Of a stretch of 64,000 nt of DNA, positions 47,303-57,003 are shown piece after piece. Origin of the DNA: Actinobacillus vicugnae (GTDB lineage Bacteria > Pseudomonadota > Gammaproteobacteria > Enterobacterales > Pasteurellaceae). The stretch spans positions 1 to 64,000 of the forward strand of contig NZ_CABFJY010000004.1 of the NCBI RefSeq assembly GCF_901687125.1. Reading direction: 5' to 3'. Position 1 is the stretch's first letter. Every line of letters starts with the position of its first letter. A model generated the notes under the pieces. That model was given only the letters and a program-made list of their open reading frames with translations, was not told the DNA's origin and searched no databases. A program made the translations under genes and the position numbers.

Positions 47303-47360
47303 ATCAATATTGCTCTAATAGGCTTTAGGGCTTATCTTTAATCTTTAAGGGAATTAACAA

Positions 47361-48305
47361 ATGAAATTAATCTCTGCAAAATCATTATTACTCACATTAG
47401 TTGCAGCAGTTAGTGTTTCGCAATCTGCTATGGCTTGGGAAGAACGTGTAGTAGCAATGGTGGATGGCATTCCAGTAATGGAAAGCCAAGTACAACGCTT
47501 ACTAGGCAAAAAATCAGGCGAAGCACAGCATAAAGCCGCTGTTGAACAAGTTATTGACGATATTCTCGTGCAAAAAGCAGTGAAAGAAGCGGGTGTAAAA
47601 GTAAATTATGCACATGTAGATCAAGTAATTGAGCAAATTGCAGCACGTAACGGCATTACTTACGGTCAACTGCTTGATGCATTAGATTATCAAGGTATCA
47701 GCTTAAACCAATACCGCCAGCAAATTGCACAGCAAATGGCAATGGAACAAGTACGTAATATCAGTATTGGTAAGTCAATTCAAGTTCAACCGCAAGATGT
47801 TCAAGCTCGTGCGCAAGAACTTTTAGCACAAGATAAAGCAAGTGGTAAATTAAAAACGGTGACAGGTAACCAATATCGCATTAGCCATATTCTGCTGAAA
47901 ACTACACCAGTATTAAATGATGCTCAAGCTAAAGCAAAATTAGCACAAATTACTGCAGATATTAATGCAGGTAAAATAACCTTTGAACAAGCAGCAAAAT
48001 CAAACTCTGTAGATTATGTTTCTGCAGCAGATGGCGGTGATTTAGGTTATAATTTCTTAGATATTTATGATCCAGCTTTCGCCAAAGCAGCAAGTACAGC
48101 GAAACAAGATAAAATCACTGCACCATTTAAATCTCAGTTTGGTTGGCATATTCTTAAAGTAACAGGCACACAACAAGGTGACCGTACTGAAGATGCATAT
48201 CATCAGCGAGCCTACGAGCAATTAGTAGATAAGCAAGCACAAGAAGCTGCTCAAGACTGGGTTAAAGCATTAAGAAAAACAGCTGACGTTCAATACGTTA
48301 AATAA
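47361..48305 (+). CDS. surA: Periplasmic chaperone / peptidyl-prolyl isomerase SurA (short form)
   Basis: Escorts outer-membrane proteins through the periplasm. The 314-residue precursor has a signal peptide (cleavage likely after QSAMA, residue 25), the SurA N-terminal domain beginning EERVVAMVDGIPVMESQV, one parvulin domain (YRISHILLKTTPVLNDAQAKA through FGWHILKVTG) and a C-terminal helix. E. coli SurA has two parvulin domains; the single-domain form is the Haemophilus type. AAGGGAATTAACA precedes the ATG, and rsmA follows 53 bases later past a terminator, echoing the surA-ksgA neighbourhood of other gammaproteobacteria. Confidence 0.93.
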   Translation: MKLISAKSLLLTLVAAVSVSQSAMAWEERVVAMVDGIPVMESQVQRLLGKKSGEAQHKAAVEQVIDDILVQKAVKEAGVKVNYAHVDQVIEQIAARNGITYGQLLDALDYQGISLNQYRQQIAQQMAMEQVRNISIGKSIQVQPQDVQARAQELLAQDKASGKLKTVTGNQYRISHILLKTTPVLNDAQAKAKLAQITADINAGKITFEQAAKSNSVDYVSAADGGDLGYNFLDIYDPAFAKAASTAKQDKITAPFKSQFGWHILKVTGTQQGDRTEDAYHQRAYEQLVDKQAQEAAQDWVKALRKTADVQYVK

Positions 48306-48311
48306 TTTTGA

Positions 48312-48337
48312 GAACCTCGCGACTTGCGAGGTTCTTT
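48312..48337 (+). terminator. Intrinsic terminator of surA
   Basis: GAACCTCGC pairs with GCGAGGTTC around a short GACTT-type loop, then TTTCCTT. Confidence 0.75.
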
Positions 48338-48358
48338 CCTTATTTCTAAAGAGTAAAA

Positions 48359-49228
48359 ATGAGTTCTACAAATTCTAAAAAACATTTAGGTCATACCGCG
48401 CGTAAGCGTTTTGGTCAAAACTTTTTACATGATATGAATGTGATTCATAACATTGTATCTGCTATCAATCCTAAAAACGGTCAGTTCTTATTAGAAATCG
48501 GCCCAGGTTTAGGCGCATTAACAGAACCTGTTGCAGAACAGGTTGATAAATTAACGGTCGTTGAACTAGACCGAGATCTTGCTGAACGCTTACGTCATCA
48601 TCCATTCTTAAATCACAAATTAACTGTGATTGAACAAGATGCTTTGCGTTTTAACTTCCGTGAATATTTTGAAAACCTTGCATTAAAAGAAGGTGAGGGA
48701 GTACGTGTATTTGGTAACTTACCTTATAATATTTCAACACCATTAATGTTCCATTTATTTAAGTTTCACGATCTCATTCAAGATATGCATTTTATGTTGC
48801 AAAAAGAGGTGGTAAAACGCCTATGTGCAGCACCAAACAGCAAAGCTTATGGACGTTTAACCATTATGGCGCAATATTATTGCCAAGTAATGCCCGTGTT
48901 AGAAGTTCCACCTTCAGCATTTAAACCTGCACCAAAAGTAGATTCTGCGGTAGTACGTTTAATGCCACATAAAGTATTACCACATCCAGTAAAAGACGTA
49001 TATTGGCTAAACCGAGTAACGACCCAAGCATTCAACCAACGTCGTAAAACATTACGCAATGCACTTTCAACCCTATTTAACCCAGAGCAATTAGAAGCGT
49101 TGAATATTGATTTAAATGCACGTGCAGAAAACCTTAGCATTGCAGACTATGCCCGTCTTGCTAACTGGTTATATGATAATCCTCCTGCAATAGATAACCG
49201 TGAAGAAATTATCAATGAGGATATTTAG
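48359..49228 (+). CDS. rsmA: 16S rRNA dimethyladenosine transferase RsmA (KsgA)
   Basis: Dimethylates two adjacent adenosines near the 3' end of 16S rRNA during 30S assembly. The 289 residues have the N-terminal [10 protein letters not shown], the SAM-binding motif [14 protein letters not shown] near 45, motif [16 protein letters not shown] near 123, and the C-terminal RNA-binding part with [19 protein letters not shown] precedes the ATG. An inverted uptake-sequence pair follows. Confidence 0.96.
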   Translation: MSSTNSKKHLGHTARKRFGQNFLHDMNVIHNIVSAINPKNGQFLLEIGPGLGALTEPVAEQVDKLTVVELDRDLAERLRHHPFLNHKLTVIEQDALRFNFREYFENLALKEGEGVRVFGNLPYNISTPLMFHLFKFHDLIQDMHFMLQKEVVKRLCAAPNSKAYGRLTIMAQYYCQVMPVLEVPPSAFKPAPKVDSAVVRLMPHKVLPHPVKDVYWLNRVTTQAFNQRRKTLRNALSTLFNPEQLEALNIDLNARAENLSIADYARLANWLYDNPPAIDNREEIINEDI

Positions 49229-49237
49229 TCTCTAAAA

Positions 49238-49281
49238 ACAAGCGGCCGAGTTTGCAAAAAAATCTGCAAATTCGACCGCTT
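49238..49281. terminator. Uptake-sequence inverted repeat between convergent rsmA and upp
   Basis: ACAAGCGGCCGAGTTTGCA and TGCAAATTCGACCGCTTA pair over most of their length (with G-U pairs); serves both transcripts. Confidence 0.65.
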
Positions 49282-49323
49282 AGTTTAAGGAAAACTCAGA
49301 AAGCGCTTAACCTATTGAGCAAA

Positions 49324-49950
49324 TTATTTAGTACCAAAAATTTTATCACCCGCATCGCCCAGACCAGGAATGATATAGCCATGTTCATTCAAGTGGCTAT
49401 CAATTGAAGCAGTAAATAATTCAACATCAGGGTGAGCCTCTTCAAGTGCTTTAATCCCTTCAGGCGCAGCAACAAGCACCAACACTTTAATTTGTTTACA
49501 GCCTGCATTTTTTAGTAAATCAATGGTTGCGATCATTGAGCCACCTGTTGCTAACATTGGATCCACCACAATTGCTAAACGTTCTTCCACATCATTCGCT
49601 AATTTTGTGAAATAAGGTACTGGCTCTAAGGTTTCTTCGTTACGATAGATCCCAACCACACTAATTCGAGCACTTGGAATATGTTCTAACACCCCATCCA
49701 TCATACCTAAACCAGCACGTAAAATAGGTACTACCGTTACTTTTTTCCCTTTGATTCGCTCAACTTCAACTTTGCCACACCAACCATCAATTTCTACTAA
49801 TTCTGTTTCAAGATCGGTTGTTGCTTCGTATGTTAATAAACTGCCCACTTCTGTTGCTAATGCACGGAAATCTTTTGTATTAATATCCGCCGCTCGCATT
49901 AATCCTAATTTATGTTTTACTAATGGGTGTTTAACTTCTACAATTTTCAT
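49324..49950 (-). CDS. upp: Uracil phosphoribosyltransferase
   Basis: Salvages uracil with PRPP to UMP. The 208-residue protein starts [19 protein letters not shown] as in E. coli Upp, has [19 protein letters not shown] near 75, the PRPP-binding loop [20 protein letters not shown] near 128-147 and the uracil-binding C-terminal [29 protein letters not shown] lies upstream. uraA, often adjacent, is not present here. Confidence 0.97.
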   Translation of the reverse strand: MKIVEVKHPLVKHKLGLMRAADINTKDFRALATEVGSLLTYEATTDLETELVEIDGWCGKVEVERIKGKKVTVVPILRAGLGMMDGVLEHIPSARISVVGIYRNEETLEPVPYFTKLANDVEERLAIVVDPMLATGGSMIATIDLLKNAGCKQIKVLVLVAAPEGIKALEEAHPDVELFTASIDSHLNEHGYIIPGLGDAGDKIFGTK

Positions 49951-50028
49951 TTGTGGCTCCTCAGCATTAAAATGCTTACGTTATACATGATTAAAGCAGA
50001 GCGCTACACTCTGCTTTTCCTAAAAATT

Positions 50029-51714
50029 TTATGCGTTTTGTACTTTTGCTAACTCTTCATCTCGCAATACACGACGAAGAATTTTTCCGACATTACTCTT
50101 CGGCAATTCATCACGAAATTCAATTTCACGAGGAATTTTATAACCTGTCAAATATTGGCGACAATAATTACGTAACTCTTCACGCGTTAAGCTTTCATCT
50201 TTTTTAGTAACAAAAATTTTGATTGCTTCACCAGACGCTTTACTTGGTACCCCAATAGCAACAACTTCATTTACTTTTGGATTATGTGCAATTACGTCTT
50301 CAATTTCATTCGGGTAGACGTTAAATCCTGACACAATGATCATGTCTTTTTTACGATCAACAATACGTAAGTTAAGATCTTCGCCCATCACAACAATATC
50401 ACCCGTTGCCATCCAGCCATCTTTCAACACTTCTGCGGTATCCTCTGGGCGCTGCCAATAACCTTTCATTACTTGCGGACCTTTTACCCACAATTCTCCA
50501 CGCTCTCCTATTGGAACGTCATTACCTTCATCATCTACGATACGAATATCTGTATTTGGTACAGGAATGCCGATTGAACCTGAATATTCCGTTGAGTCCG
50601 AACGTGTTGCGGCAATTAAAGGCGAGCATTCTGTCATACCATAACCTTCAATAATATGGCTACCTGTTAATTCATGCCAACGTTTTGCAACCGCTGATTG
50701 GATCGCGGCTCCACCGCCAACACTCAATTTTAGATTTGAGAAATCAACATCTTTCAGATTTTCATTATTCAATAATGCATTAAACAATGTATTTACGCCA
50801 GTTAATGCAACAAAGCGATATTTTTTCAGTTCTTTAACAAAACCTGGAATATCACGAGGATTGGTAATTAATAACCCTGTTACACCAAGTTCAATAAATA
50901 GCAAACAGTTTACTGATAGCGCAAATACATGATAAAGCGGTAACGGAATCACTGCGATTCGTTCACGAGTACCACGCAATAAAGGCTCTGCAACCCATTT
51001 TGCTTGTAATACATTGGCAATCACGCTACCGTGCGTCAGCATTGCACCTTTTGCAACGCCCGTTGTACCACCTGTATATTGTAAAAATGCGAGATCGTCT
51101 TTATAAATGCTTGGTTTTACATATTGGCGCTGTTTACCAATACTCAACGCTTCACGGAAACTAACCGCGTGCGGTAATTTATATTTAGGCACCAGTTTTT
51201 TCACATATTTCACGATAAAGTTTACCAATGTGCGCTTACCAAAAGAAAGCTGATCTCCCATACGGGTTAAGATCACGTGCTTCACACTTGTATCAAACAC
51301 GACTTTTTCTAGTGTTGCCGCAAAATTTGACACAACCACAATCGCTTTAGCACCACTATCATTTAATTGATGTTCCAGCTCTCTTGGCGTATAAAGTGGA
51401 TTTACATTCACAACCACCAATCCTGCACGTAATGCACCGAATAATGCAATCGGATATTGCAATAAATTAGGCATCATCAAGGCAATTCGCTCGCCTTTTT
51501 CTAGGCGTAATTCATTCTGTAAATAAGCAGCAAATGCTCGGCTACGCTCTTCTAATTTACGAAATGTTAATACCTTGCCCATATTGATATAAGCAGGCAT
51601 ATCTGGATGTCTGCGAACAGCTGACTCTAACATTTCAAGTAAAGATTCATACTGATTAACATCAATGGTTTGAGCTGAACCTTCTGGGTAATTTTTTAGC
51701 CAAATTTTATCCAT
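50029..51714 (-). CDS. fadD: Long-chain fatty acid-CoA ligase
   Basis: Activates fatty acids to acyl-CoA with ATP at the inner membrane. The 561 residues match FadD: ATP/AMP signature [14 protein letters not shown] near 213-226, [12 protein letters not shown] near 355, the TGD motif [13 protein letters not shown], and the FACS motif [23 protein letters not shown] near 450, with the C-terminal catalytic Lys in [11 protein letters not shown]. It starts 10 bases after the rseC stop. The product could feed phospholipid synthesis, since the beta-oxidation genes of this window look impaired. Confidence 0.95.
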   Translation of the reverse strand: MDKIWLKNYPEGSAQTIDVNQYESLLEMLESAVRRHPDMPAYINMGKVLTFRKLEERSRAFAAYLQNELRLEKGERIALMMPNLLQYPIALFGALRAGLVVVNVNPLYTPRELEHQLNDSGAKAIVVVSNFAATLEKVVFDTSVKHVILTRMGDQLSFGKRTLVNFIVKYVKKLVPKYKLPHAVSFREALSIGKQRQYVKPSIYKDDLAFLQYTGGTTGVAKGAMLTHGSVIANVLQAKWVAEPLLRGTRERIAVIPLPLYHVFALSVNCLLFIELGVTGLLITNPRDIPGFVKELKKYRFVALTGVNTLFNALLNNENLKDVDFSNLKLSVGGGAAIQSAVAKRWHELTGSHIIEGYGMTECSPLIAATRSDSTEYSGSIGIPVPNTDIRIVDDEGNDVPIGERGELWVKGPQVMKGYWQRPEDTAEVLKDGWMATGDIVVMGEDLNLRIVDRKKDMIIVSGFNVYPNEIEDVIAHNPKVNEVVAIGVPSKASGEAIKIFVTKKDESLTREELRNYCRQYLTGYKIPREIEFRDELPKSNVGKILRRVLRDEELAKVQNA

Positions 51715-51724
51715 ATTGTCTCCA

Positions 51725-52153
51725 CTAAATCCGTCCTAAAAACACAGGGGTATATTCACTTTCCTGTATTGTATCCATCTTTCTTTTTATGCCGATAAAA
51801 GCTCCGCCTGTGCTGATACACATAGCGAGTACAACCCATAATTCATTTGCAAAAAGTTGAGAAAATCCGACCGCTGATAAAATCAATACGCATAACGGTA
51901 TGACATAAATCCAAAACACACTACGTAAAAGCACCTGCTCCGCTAAACCAATGCGAATCTGCTCGCCCACAACTAACGGTTCGTCCACTTTTAGTTCAAA
52001 TTGCGGAGCAAATTTCTCTCCTGCTAACGCAGATAATGATTTCGTCCCACAACTCATTTTTGCCGCACAGCCACCACACGCACTTTTAGCATTGCATTGT
52101 ACAGTCGCTAAACCTGCTCGATAATCAATTACTGTCGCAGTTTCAATCATCAT
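51725..52153 (-). CDS. rseC: RseC: positive regulator of sigma-E / SoxR-reducing system protein
   Basis: A 142-residue inner-membrane protein of the RseC/MucC family. It has the N-terminal cysteine cluster ([22 protein letters not shown]) and two membrane segments ([23 protein letters not shown] and [18 protein letters not shown]). In E. coli rseC lies at the end of rpoE-rseA-rseB-rseC and modestly affects sigma-E; here it follows rseA after 209 bases with an uptake-sequence hairpin, and rseB is missing. fadD starts 10 bases downstream, so they may be co-transcribed. Confidence 0.88.
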   Translation of the reverse strand: MMIETATVIDYRAGLATVQCNAKSACGGCAAKMSCGTKSLSALAGEKFAPQFELKVDEPLVVGEQIRIGLAEQVLLRSVFWIYVIPLCVLILSAVGFSQLFANELWVVLAMCISTGGAFIGIKRKMDTIQESEYTPVFLGRI

Positions 52154-52260
52154 CGTTTATTTTCTCGCACTATTGTTCTTCTACCAGAACACATTCTGTT
52201 TCAATTTGCCAACTGCCTTATATGCTATTTACAGGACAGAGGTCTTAATAGCTAATAAAA

Positions 52261-52315
52261 AAAGCGGTAAGATTGTAGCAAATTTTTGCAAAGAATTCGC
52301 TAAATCTTACCGCTT
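52261..52315. terminator. Uptake-type inverted repeat between rseA and rseC
   Basis: AAGCGGTAAGATT pairs with AATCTTACCGCTT (13 bp). It suggests that rseC is at least partly a separate transcription unit from rpoE-rseA. Confidence 0.7.
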
Positions 52316-52362
52316 ATTCGGTTAATATATTTAATCTGTTCAATAATGAAACTAAATTAAAC

Positions 52363-52992
52363 CTAATTAGTCTTTTGCGTTTCGCTATTTTGAGCGGGTT
52401 CTACCGAAGAAGTCTGCGCTTTCACCTTTTGCTCTTCGGTTAATGTTACTGTAGCTGCATTAGCATTACGTTGTAATTCGCTAGCTTGTAATAATACTTT
52501 AATTCTAGTTTGTTGTTGCTCTAATTGTGCCGCTGTAGGCACATCTTTCTCAGGTGCGTTATAGCTTACAGGTTGAACTGAATCACTAAATGGTTGCGTT
52601 TGTAATACTGGTTGATCAGCTTGTGCTACATCACTCGTTGCTCCCATCATATTCACACCTAATACCGCAACTAAACACACAGATGCAGCAATACCTGCCT
52701 GCATAAGTGGCGCTCCCCAACGTTTAAGTTTGAGTAACATCCCTTTTGGCTGAGCTTGAGGCTCTGTGCTTGCTACTGATGAAGATTCAATCTCTTCATT
52801 TTCAAGCAATGCTTCCATTTTTGCAGAGAAATCATCGCCAAGAATAATTTCATCACCATGCATAACACTGCTAATTGCATGATAGCTCGCCCATTTTTGC
52901 TTTAATTCAGGATCGTTACATAATTCGTTGATAAAAGCTTCATCAACATCATGCCCATCCATAAAAGCTGAAAGGGTTTCTCTTTGTTGCAT
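52363..52992 (-). CDS. rseA: Anti-sigma-E factor RseA
   Basis: Single-pass inner-membrane protein that holds RpoE inactive until cleaved by DegS and RseP. The 209 residues have the N-terminal RseA cytoplasmic domain (MQQRETLSAFMDGHDVDEAFINEL, then KQKWASYHAISSVMHGDEI), a membrane segment near 102-121 (MQAGIAASVCLVAVLGVNMM) and a Gln/Val-rich periplasmic domain. GGAGTTTATT precedes the ATG at 52992, which lies 19 bases after the rpoE stop. Unusually, the next gene is not rseB. Confidence 0.92.
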   Translation of the reverse strand: MQQRETLSAFMDGHDVDEAFINELCNDPELKQKWASYHAISSVMHGDEIILGDDFSAKMEALLENEEIESSSVASTEPQAQPKGMLLKLKRWGAPLMQAGIAASVCLVAVLGVNMMGATSDVAQADQPVLQTQPFSDSVQPVSYNAPEKDVPTAAQLEQQQTRIKVLLQASELQRNANAATVTLTEEQKVKAQTSSVEPAQNSETQKTN

Positions 52993-53011
52993 AATAAACT
53001 CCGATTGAATC

Positions 53012-53590
53012 TTAAATCTGTTGCATAAGAGGATTGATTTTTGCATCAATTGCTTCTCTTGCCCTGAAAATACGAGAACGAACTGTACCTACTGGGCATT
53101 GCATCACTTCTGCAATTTCCTCATAGCTTAGCCCTTCTAACTCACGCAAAGTAATTGCAGTTTTTAGCTCATCAGGCAAGCTCTCAATTGTGTCAAAAAC
53201 AACACGTTTTAATTCTTCGGATAACACCATATTTTCTGGTGTATCCCCCTCACGAAGTTGAACACCTGCATCAAAGCTTTCAGCATCTTCTGCTAAAATA
53301 TCCTCTTTAGGCGGACGTCTTCCTAAGGCTGTTAAGTGATTCTTTGCTGTATTTACTGCAATTCGATAAAGCCACGTATAAAAAGCGCTTTCCCCTCGAA
53401 AAGACTCTAATGAACGATAAGCTTTAATAAATGACTCTTGCACAATATCTGGAATATCATCACGTGCGACGTAACGAGTTAATAACCCTGCTACTCTATT
53501 CTGATAACGCACGACGAGTAAATTAAACGCTTTTTTATCACCTTGCTGTGCTCGCTCAACCAATACTTGATCGGTTACTTGATCACTCAT
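53012..53590 (-). CDS. rpoE: RNA polymerase sigma-E factor
   Basis: ECF sigma factor for envelope stress. The 192 residues have region 2 (FNLLVVRYQNRVAGLLTRYV, DIVQESFIKAYRSLESFRGESAFYTWLYRIAVNTAKNHL) and region 4 (LKTAITLRELEGLSYEEIAEVMQCPVGTVRSRIFRAREAI). The ribosome site AGGAG is 11 bases upstream, inside a short overlapping upstream frame. A sigma-E-like promoter is seen upstream, so it probably controls itself. It forms a unit with rseA. Confidence 0.96.
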   Translation of the reverse strand: MSDQVTDQVLVERAQQGDKKAFNLLVVRYQNRVAGLLTRYVARDDIPDIVQESFIKAYRSLESFRGESAFYTWLYRIAVNTAKNHLTALGRRPPKEDILAEDAESFDAGVQLREGDTPENMVLSEELKRVVFDTIESLPDELKTAITLRELEGLSYEEIAEVMQCPVGTVRSRIFRAREAIDAKINPLMQQI

Positions 53591-53642
53591 CTATCTGCGT
53601 TCTCCTAACGTTATTACGCGTATATTCTTTAGACACTTTCAT
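53583..53642 (-). CDS. Possible 19-residue leader peptide overlapping rpoE (RseD-like)
   Basis: A short frame MKVSKEYTRNNVRRTQIDE begins at 53642 behind AAGGAG (8-base spacing) and stops with TGA six bases into rpoE. The rpoE ribosome site lies inside it, so ribosomes translating it would reach the rpoE start. E. coli rpoE has a translated upstream frame (rseD) that couples to it; this one is shorter and I see no clear sequence similarity, so the analogy is by position only. Confidence 0.45.
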   Translation of the reverse strand: MKVSKEYTRNNVRRTQIDE

Positions 53643-53654
53643 ATCATATGCTCC

Positions 53655-53681
53655 TTAGTATATAAAGCACTGAAAAAGTTC
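53655..53681 (-). promoter_or_regulatory. Sigma-E-like promoter of rpoE
   Basis: Minus strand: GAACTT (53676-53681), 16 bases, then ACTAA (53655-53659), close to the sigma-E consensus GAACTT-N16-TCTRA. The transcript would start about 60 bases before rpoE. The rest of the 53643-53943 gap, about 300 bases, holds an uptake-sequence pair and nothing else that I recognise. Confidence 0.5.
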
Positions 53682-53859
53682 ATCAAAGAATAAACGAATT
53701 AAAAAATTTACAAACCATTTTAATCAAATACATAAGAGGCTAGTCTGGACGCAACACGCACTGCTTACTAGACTACTTAGATATCAGAAAATTCCATGTT
53801 CAATTAACAAAAAACTCATGTGATTAATAAATCACCGATTTGATTTTATCCTATAAATA

Positions 53860-53913
53860 AAGCGGTCAGATTTTACTGGATTTTTGCAAAAAAACCACTT
53901 TATCTAACCGCTT
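53860..53913. terminator. Inverted uptake-sequence pair after leuA
   Basis: AAGCGGTCAGAT and ATCTAACCGCTT with TTTTTGCAAAAAAA between; it sits 31 bases from the leuA stop, between rpoE's upstream region and leuA, and likely ends leuA. Confidence 0.6.
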
Positions 53914-53943
53914 CTTCAATTTTTTACGCTTTTTTCAATACTT

Positions 53944-55491
53944 TTATTTTTTTGCCTTTAAATCTGCAACTTTATGTGCACGATAAATTGCATTAATTGC
54001 ATGAATCAACGCACGTGCTGACGATTCCACAATATCTGTAGCTAAACCAACACCGTGGAAACGACGTCTTTCGTGTTCAACTACAATATCGACTTGCCCT
54101 AATGCTTCAGCCCCCTCGCCTTTTGCTGTGAGATTGTAGTGCGACATTTTAATATCCATACCCACAATTTTAAGGATAGCATTATACACTGCATCAACAG
54201 GTCCATTACCGCCATTTGATACTTCGCTGATACGTTTACCATCTAATTCAACCTGAACAAAAGCAGAAGCAGGTAAACCACTGATCATTTGCGAGGTAAT
54301 CACATCTAAGTGTAAACGATCTTCATCGCCTGCTTGCATATCGATAAAGGCAAGCGCTTCTAAGTCATAGTCAAATACTTGACCTTTCTTATCGGCTAAA
54401 TTTAAAAAGGCTTCATACAATTTATCTAAATCATAATCGGTTTCTTGGTAACCCATGTCTGCCATATGATTTTTCACTGCTGCACGACCCGAACGTGCGG
54501 TTAAGTTTAATTTTTCCTTCTTCAAGCCAATTGTTTCTGGCGCCATAATTTCATAGGTATTTTTATTTTTTACCATTCCGTCTTGGTGAATACCTGATGA
54601 ATGCGCAAAAGCGTTAGAGCCAACAATCGCTTTATTTGGCTGAATTGGCATATTACACAATTGACTTACCATTTGGCTGACACGGTGAATTTCTTGTGTA
54701 TTAATGCGCGTATCTTTGCCGTTAAACATATCTTGGCGAGTTTTAATAGCCATGACCACTTCTTCTAAGGCTGTGTTACCCGCACGTTCACCGATACCAT
54801 TAATCGTACACTCAATTTGTCTTGCACCATTTAATACAGCGGTTAATGAGTTTGCGGTTGCCATACCTAAATCATTATGGCAATGCACTGAAACTACTGC
54901 TTTATCAATATTCGGCACACGGTTCATCACATTTGCGATAATATCGCCATATTGTGTTGGTAAACAGTAACCTACTGTATCAGGAATATTAACGGTTGTT
55001 GCTCCAGCGTTAATCGCAGCCTCAACAATGCGACAAATATTATCAATGCCTGTACGTCCAGCATCTTCACACGAAAACTCAACATCATCGGTATAGCTTC
55101 TCGCGCGTTTTACAGCGTGTACCGCCATACCAATCACATCATCAAAACTTTTACGTAATTTTGATTCAACATGAATGGCTGAACTTGCAATAAAAGTATG
55201 AATACGGAATGCTTCTGCTACTCTTAATGCTTCTGCTGCAACATCAATATCTTTATCTACCGCACGAGATAACGCACATACACGGCTATTTTTAATATGT
55301 TGTGCAATGGTTTTTACTGATTCAAAATCACCTGCAGAAGACACAGGGAAACCAACTTCCATTACATCAACACCTAAACGTTCAAGTGCTAACGCGATTT
55401 GGAGTTTTTCTTTTACGGTTAAACTTGCTTTAAGTGCTTGTTCGCCATCACGTAACGTTGTATCAAAAATAATAATGTTGTTATTGCTCAT
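53944..55491 (-). CDS. leuA: 2-isopropylmalate synthase
   Basis: First step of leucine synthesis, joining acetyl-CoA to 2-oxoisovalerate. The 515 residues have [16 protein letters not shown] near the start, the metal-binding [17 protein letters not shown] near 200, the [15 protein letters not shown] signature near 228-242 and a C-terminal leucine-sensing LeuA dimer domain (about 390-515). I use the ATG at 55491 ([10 protein letters not shown]), which has GGAGAATCCC. A leucine-rich leader peptide and terminator upstream indicate attenuation. leuBCD are not next to it; the sequence downstream is a terminator and rpoE. Confidence 0.96.
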   Translation of the reverse strand: MSNNNIIIFDTTLRDGEQALKASLTVKEKLQIALALERLGVDVMEVGFPVSSAGDFESVKTIAQHIKNSRVCALSRAVDKDIDVAAEALRVAEAFRIHTFIASSAIHVESKLRKSFDDVIGMAVHAVKRARSYTDDVEFSCEDAGRTGIDNICRIVEAAINAGATTVNIPDTVGYCLPTQYGDIIANVMNRVPNIDKAVVSVHCHNDLGMATANSLTAVLNGARQIECTINGIGERAGNTALEEVVMAIKTRQDMFNGKDTRINTQEIHRVSQMVSQLCNMPIQPNKAIVGSNAFAHSSGIHQDGMVKNKNTYEIMAPETIGLKKEKLNLTARSGRAAVKNHMADMGYQETDYDLDKLYEAFLNLADKKGQVFDYDLEALAFIDMQAGDEDRLHLDVITSQMISGLPASAFVQVELDGKRISEVSNGGNGPVDAVYNAILKIVGMDIKMSHYNLTAKGEGAEALGQVDIVVEHERRRFHGVGLATDIVESSARALIHAINAIYRAHKVADLKAKK

Positions 55492-55596
55492 GGGATTCTC
55501 CATTCGTGCCGAAGCACCGATTTAAATAAATAAGTTAAATACCTATAGTAAACACCCGTTTTTCTTTTTTATTATTTCTTTAAATCAAGAAAAAAT

Positions 55597-55623
55597 AAAA
55601 AAAAACCCGCATTGGTATGCGGG
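55597..55623 (-). terminator. Attenuator terminator of leuA
   Basis: Minus strand: CCCGCAT-ACCA-ATGCGGG followed by nine T. It lies between the leader peptide and leuA. Confidence 0.85.
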
Positions 55624-55662
55624 TAAAGTGTGGATAGTGAACTATTTCTACTCAGCCAACCT

Positions 55663-55719
55663 TTATCCTCGCACAGAATGCGATAACAGAAGAAGTCGGA
55701 GAGAAAGTAGTTTTTCCAT
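55663..55719 (-). CDS. leuL: leu operon leader peptide
   Basis: An 18-codon frame reading MEKLLSLRLLLLSHSVRG, seven of its residues being leucine with four in a row. It is placed between a promoter and a terminator ahead of leuA, the classic arrangement in which stalling at Leu codons under leucine shortage prevents terminator formation. The ribosome site is weak. No other role is likely for such a peptide. Confidence 0.8.
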   Translation of the reverse strand: MEKLLSLRLLLLSHSVRG

Positions 55720-55767
55720 TGTGTTGTGTGTGTTTATGTTTGCATAGTTATTCAGAATACAAGAGCT

Positions 55768-55795
55768 ATATTAGCCGTTAATAGAGTGAAGTCAA
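55768..55795 (-). promoter_or_regulatory. Probable leuA promoter
   Basis: Minus strand: TTGACT (55790-55795) and TAATAT (55768-55773) with a 16-base spacer, about 50 bases before leuL. The remaining stretch to 56086, about 290 bases, is AT-rich and must hold the yigL promoter, but I see nothing else in it. Confidence 0.5.
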
Positions 55796-56086
55796 TAGAA
55801 TTTTTCACTTCTAGCAAACGTTTTCCTAACAATTTTAAAACACAAAAAAGTGATTAATTCTTTAATTGCTAAATTAATTAGCAATTAATCCCAAATTTAC
55901 ATTCTTACTCCAAATAAAAGCAATGCCTTTTTGTAAATGGCAAAGCCTTACACTTTTAATCTGTTTTGCGATTTTTTAAACGATTTTTGATTTATATAGC
56001 GTAAAATAGTGATTTATTTTGAAGCGGAAGCATAAATTTGCTAGCCTTTAAACCAATAGTTGCTAAAAAATATGTGAGGAATAACA

Positions 56087-56902
56087 ATGAATCAACCATT
56101 TAAAGCCATCGTTTCTGATTTAGATGGCACATTATTAAATGCAGAACATAAAATTGGTCAATTTACGATTGAAACATTAAGCAAGCTCGCCGCACAAGGC
56201 GTAGATATTTTTTTGGCAACGGGGCGAAATTTACCCGACGTAAAACATATTATTAATAAAGTCGATTTAACAGAAGCAATGTTAATTACTTCAAATGGTG
56301 CAAGAGCAAACTTTTTATCAGGCAAAACCGTTCTCAATCGCTATATACCCGAAGATATCGCTTTCCAATTAATGCAAGTCCCTTTTGATCCAACCCGCGT
56401 TTGTCTAAACACTTATCAAGCTGATGATTGGTTTATCAATATTGATATTGAGCAACTCAAAAACTATCATAAAGATTCTGGATTTACTTACCAAGTTGCA
56501 GATTTTAGTAAACATCATGGCAGACAAACCGAAAAAGTTTTCTTTATTGGTAAAACCCCTGAAGATTTGGTTCCAGTTGAAAACTATCTTCGCCAACATT
56601 TTGCCGATCAAGTTTATATCACCTACTCCGCTATCGTTTGTCTAGAAGTGATGAATAAATCCGTTTGTAAAGCGAATGCTCTTGAAGAATTAGTTAAATT
56701 ACGAGGCTATGAATTAAAAGATTGCCTTGCATTCGGTGATGGAATGAATGATTTTGAAATGCTTTCACGGGTGGGTAAAGGTTGCATTATGGAAAATGCA
56801 GATCCAAGACTAAAGCAAGCACTTCCACATAATGAGGTGATCGGTAATCACAAACATGAAGCGGTTGCCAGTTATATTCGAGCAATATTTGGCATTATCT
56901 AA
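56087..56902 (+). CDS. yigL: Cof-type HAD-IIB phosphatase, YigL-like
   Basis: A 271-residue HAD hydrolase of the Cof/YigL type; E. coli YigL dephosphorylates pyridoxal phosphate and sugar phosphates. Motif I is SDLDGTLLNAEH (near 10), motif II LITSNGARANF (near 67), the cap is in the middle, motif III Lys is in VCKANALEELV, and motif IV is LAFGDGMNDFEMLS followed by VGKGCIMENADP. These latter stretches closely resemble YigL. It stands alone between AT-rich DNA and an uptake-sequence hairpin. Confidence 0.85.
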   Translation: MNQPFKAIVSDLDGTLLNAEHKIGQFTIETLSKLAAQGVDIFLATGRNLPDVKHIINKVDLTEAMLITSNGARANFLSGKTVLNRYIPEDIAFQLMQVPFDPTRVCLNTYQADDWFINIDIEQLKNYHKDSGFTYQVADFSKHHGRQTEKVFFIGKTPEDLVPVENYLRQHFADQVYITYSAIVCLEVMNKSVCKANALEELVKLRGYELKDCLAFGDGMNDFEMLSRVGKGCIMENADPRLKQALPHNEVIGNHKHEAVASYIRAIFGII

Positions 56903-56910
56903 GGCGAAAA

Positions 56911-56966
56911 GAAGCGGTCAACTTTCTGAACAATTTTGCAAAATTTAGGTCAAAAACGACCGCTTA
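56911..56966. terminator. Inverted uptake-sequence pair after yigL
   Basis: GAAGCGGTCAA and GACCGCTTATTC with TTTTGCAAAA between; T-rich tail. Confidence 0.6.
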
Positions 56967-57003
56967 TTCTTTTATTATATTGATGACTTAAATCGGAAAA
57001 CAA

